Origin: Mesorhizobium metallidurans STM 2683
GTDB taxonomy: Bacteria > Pseudomonadota > Alphaproteobacteria > Rhizobiales > Rhizobiaceae
DNA: 64,000 nucleotides
Direction of reading: 5' to 3'
Assembly (NCBI RefSeq): GCF_000350085.1
Contig: NZ_CAUM01000134.1
Location: 124,001 to 188,000 of the forward strand
The notes under the pieces were generated by a model. The model did not search any database, was not told the DNA's origin, and saw only the letters and a program-made list of their open reading frames with translations. This document shows positions 62,462-64,000 of the stretch, piece by piece. How positions within the stretch are numbered: the stretch's first letter is position 1; each line of letters opens with the position of its first letter. The position numbers and the translations under genes were made by a program.

Positions 62462-63187
62462 TCAGAACTCCAGATGAAGGGCGAAATGCGCCGGGTTGAG
62501 CAGGCTGGTGACGAACTCGATGGCGCGGCCGTCGGCGGCGCGTGTCAGGCGTCGTGTGCGCAGGAACGGCATCCCTGGCGCGCAGTCGAGGATCGCCGCG
62601 TCCTCGGCGCTCAGCATCTCGATATCGACCCATTCTTCGCCGTGATCGGGAACAAGCTTCGCACCGCGCAGCGTCTGGTGCAGCGAGCCTTCGCGCAACC
62701 CGCGCAGCGGCACGTCCTCCAGCTCCGGCGACAACGGCAGACGGCTGCGCTCGATGGAGATGGCATGGCCGTCATCGGCATTGGTGCGCACCCGGTCGAC
62801 GGCGATGAAGAACGGACTGTCGACGCCGAGCCTGGCGGCGAGTTCGGCATCCTGCATGACTTCGAGCCTGAGCGTGCGCGTGTCGGCATTGGCGCCGGCA
62901 TTGGCCAGAGCGCGCGACCAGCCGACCGCGTCGTCGACCGGCATGCCGTCGAAAGTGACGAACGAGCCAATGCCGACCTTGGTCGTGATCAATCCGCGGC
63001 TCGACAATTCCTCGAGACCCTTGCGGATGGTGTTGCGGCTGACGGAGAAGCGCTGGACCAGCTCGTTCTCGCTCTGCAGGCGATCGCCAAAGCCGAGCAC
63101 GCCGGAGCGGATCTCATGTTCGAGAACAGTCGCGATCTGTTCGGGCTTGCCCGTTCCGGGAGATGACAGAGCCGCGCGGCGCGCCAT
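62462..63187 (-). CDS. GntR-family regulator with UTRA domain (HutC-like)
   Basis: This 241-residue regulator has an N-terminal winged helix (about residues 12-80; ENELVQRFSVSRNTIRKGLE) and a C-terminal UTRA ligand domain (about 95-235; FFIAVDRVRTNADDGHAISI). Proteins of this group sense metabolites of their own operon. It is the first gene of a probable nine-gene transcript running to 54765. A palindrome just upstream suggests self-control. Confidence 0.9.
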   Translation of the reverse strand: MARRAALSSPGTGKPEQIATVLEHEIRSGVLGFGDRLQSENELVQRFSVSRNTIRKGLEELSSRGLITTKVGIGSFVTFDGMPVDDAVGWSRALANAGANADTRTLRLEVMQDAELAARLGVDSPFFIAVDRVRTNADDGHAISIERSRLPLSPELEDVPLRGLREGSLHQTLRGAKLVPDHGEEWVDIEMLSAEDAAILDCAPGMPFLRTRRLTRAADGRAIEFVTSLLNPAHFALHLEF

Positions 63188-63196
63188 GGAATACCT

Positions 63197-63238
63197 GTTC
63201 AGTGAACCTGTATAGTCCTGTTCAATATCGCGCAGTAA
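63197..63238 (-). promoter_or_regulatory. Promoter and likely operator of the GntR/AcnX operon
   Basis: On the minus strand TTACTG (63233-63238) and TATACA (63209-63214) are 18 bases apart. Directly downstream is the perfect palindrome GTTCAGTGAAC (63197-63207), ten bases before the GntR start at 63187. A repressor bound there would block transcription, so self-regulation is expected. A second GTTCA half-site is at 63220-63224. Confidence 0.5.
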
Positions 63239-63297
63239 TGGCTATGTCAATGCCAGGACGGATGCACTTGTCGCCCGAAGCAGAAGTGCACCAACAC

Positions 63298-63328
63298 AAA
63301 AAAGCCCGCCACGCTTGCGTGGCGGGCT
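63298..63328 (-). terminator. Rho-independent terminator on the minus strand with no gene before it
   Basis: On the minus strand AGCCCGCCACGC (63317-63328) pairs perfectly with GCGTGGCGGGCT (63303-63314) and is followed by TTTTTT (63298-63303), a strong intrinsic terminator. The closest upstream region on that strand (63332-63601) has no gene, and the next gene is on the other strand. It may end a small RNA or shield the GntR promoter. The 414 bases 63188-63601 hold no supported coding gene. Confidence 0.7.
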
Positions 63329-63601
63329 CCAATAGGCTGCTGAATCGCGGAGATTCTGAAAACCGGGCGACTTCCGTACTTCCCCGCCGCCCGCTCGATT
63401 TCCAACGGATTGCTACGACTGCTGAAATGCCGGGAGTGGTTTCAGTTCCCGGCCGGGACGGCTATCGATGTTGCTTCTGATGCCTTTGTTACAGGCGCAC
63501 TGGGAGGTTCCTGGCCGGAATTTTATGGGAACCTTCATTACCCCCGAGCGGTTTCCACCACAGTCGCAATGCGGCGACAATCGAAAAAATGGAGACAAAC
63601 C

Positions 63602-63928
63602 ATGTTTACGAAAATCCTCGCAGCGTCCGTATTAGCCGCCGGCTTGGCCACTTCGGCCGTGGCCCAGAACGCCGACGGACCGGGCGGCGGCACTGCCGGG
63701 ACTGGCAGCGACAAAAGCGTCGTAGTCGACCCGGCTTATCCCGATCCTGCGGATCCTAACGCTGTCGACTTTGGGATCACCAACAGCATCGTCGGCGCGC
63801 CCGACAACTGGAATTCGAATGCTGATCAGAACTGTCCGGTGAACCCGCAAGGCGCACAACCCGACGCCTCGAACAGGGTTGCCGGCACGGCCTCACCGAC
63901 CGTCAATGACAACCATTGTGGCAAGTAA
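63602..63928 (+). CDS. Small secreted protein of unknown function
   Basis: This 108-residue protein has a clear signal peptide (MFTKILAASVLAAGLATSAV, cut after AQ). The mature part of about 86 residues is rich in Pro, Asp, Asn, Gly and Ala, has two cysteines (DQNCPVNPQG and DNHCGK, the latter at the extreme C-terminus) and almost no charged basic residues. I do not recognise a domain. The ATG at 63602 follows GGAGACAAACC. It is probably periplasmic, and the two cysteines may be disulphide-bonded. Confidence 0.8.
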   Translation: MFTKILAASVLAAGLATSAVAQNADGPGGGTAGTGSDKSVVVDPAYPDPADPNAVDFGITNSIVGAPDNWNSNADQNCPVNPQGAQPDASNRVAGTASPTVNDNHCGK

Positions 63929-63959
63929 CCGAATCAACTCAGAATTCCAGCAATTCACA

Positions 63960-64000
63960 TTGCTGCCGCGACACGGACCGAACTCCGTCCGCGGCAACAA
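63960..64000 (+). terminator. Long stem-loop downstream of the small secreted-protein gene, at the window end
   Basis: TTGCTGCCGCG (63960-63970) pairs with CGCGGCAACAA (63990-64000) with a bulge, and inner ACGGA pairs with TCCGT. It lies 31 bases past the stop of the 63602 gene. The following bases are outside the window, so a T-run cannot be checked. Confidence 0.5.

Noticed and set aside
1-64000. CRISPR arrays, tRNA or rRNA genes, phage or conjugation modules
   Set aside because: No regularly spaced direct repeats, cloverleaf-like intergenic segments, rRNA-like stretches, integrase, capsid or Tra/Vir-like proteins were noticed. A tRNA scan could still find something I missed.

Overview
The window looks like chromosomal or megaplasmid accessory DNA from an alphaproteobacterium of the order Hyphomicrobiales, most likely a Mesorhizobium-type rhizobium. 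The evidence is GC-rich coding with strong third-position bias, the small palindrome GCATGATCCCGAAAAG at 54708, two larger rhizobial-style inverted-repeat elements (14771 and 17491), a RirA-type TGA-N9-TCA iron box, single-domain FrcA-like sugar ATPases and MocD/MocE-like proteins. No sequence search was possible, so the genus is an inference. No rRNA, tRNA, CRISPR array, phage gene or complete insertion sequence was seen.

Layout. (1) 1-1279: end of a methyltransferase gene, an MFS pseudogene with an internal deletion, and a DUF3175 gene. (2) 1289-8491: two nearly identical FadR-type GntR regulators flank an epimerase/dehydrogenase divergon, followed by a divergent CUT2 sugar importer. Four matches to a FadR-family operator lie in the two divergent promoters. 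(3) 8662-17376: an AraC regulator, then an SRPBCC protein, a molybdenum hydroxylase with FAD and 2Fe-2S subunits and a Mo subunit split over two genes, MoxR and VWA maturation proteins, an amidohydrolase and an AhpD-like protein. (4) 17750-24573: a CUT2 importer operon in which one permease is fused to an SMP-30/strictosidine-synthase-like propeller, with a second such enzyme next to it. (5) 24864-28956: a drug-type MFS pump, divergent from an ornithine-cyclodeaminase-like gene and a frameshifted histidine-ammonia-lyase-like gene. (6) 28994-43178: fourteen genes on the minus strand, encoding a CUT1 importer with two unlike ATPases, a Gfo/Idh dehydrogenase and TIM-barrel isomerase, a CUT2 importer, a DUF4432 protein, a MocD/MocE-like oxygenase pair and a PanB-like protein. 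A divergent LacI regulator (43534) is the likely controller. (7) 44628-50074: a NitT/TauT-type importer with an AprBA-like ferredoxin/flavoprotein pair and a thioredoxin-like protein. (8) 50367-54706: heme or iron uptake (HmuT-like binding protein, TonB receptor, siderophore-interacting protein). (9) 54765-63187: a GntR-headed operon with an ADP-ribosylglycohydrolase-like enzyme, a PfkB kinase, a polyamine-type importer and a two-subunit aconitase X. (10) 63602-63928: a small secreted protein.

The overall theme is scavenging: six complete ABC importers and one orphan heme-binding protein in 64 kb, most with their own regulator and catabolic enzymes. All six importer operons have a stem-loop just after the binding-protein gene. 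The observations most worth following are the asymmetric ATPase pair (37501-39672), the permease-hydrolase fusion (20298-22421), the split Mo hydroxylase (9602-16071) and the AcnX/ADP-ribosylglycohydrolase/PfkB importer operon (54765-63187).
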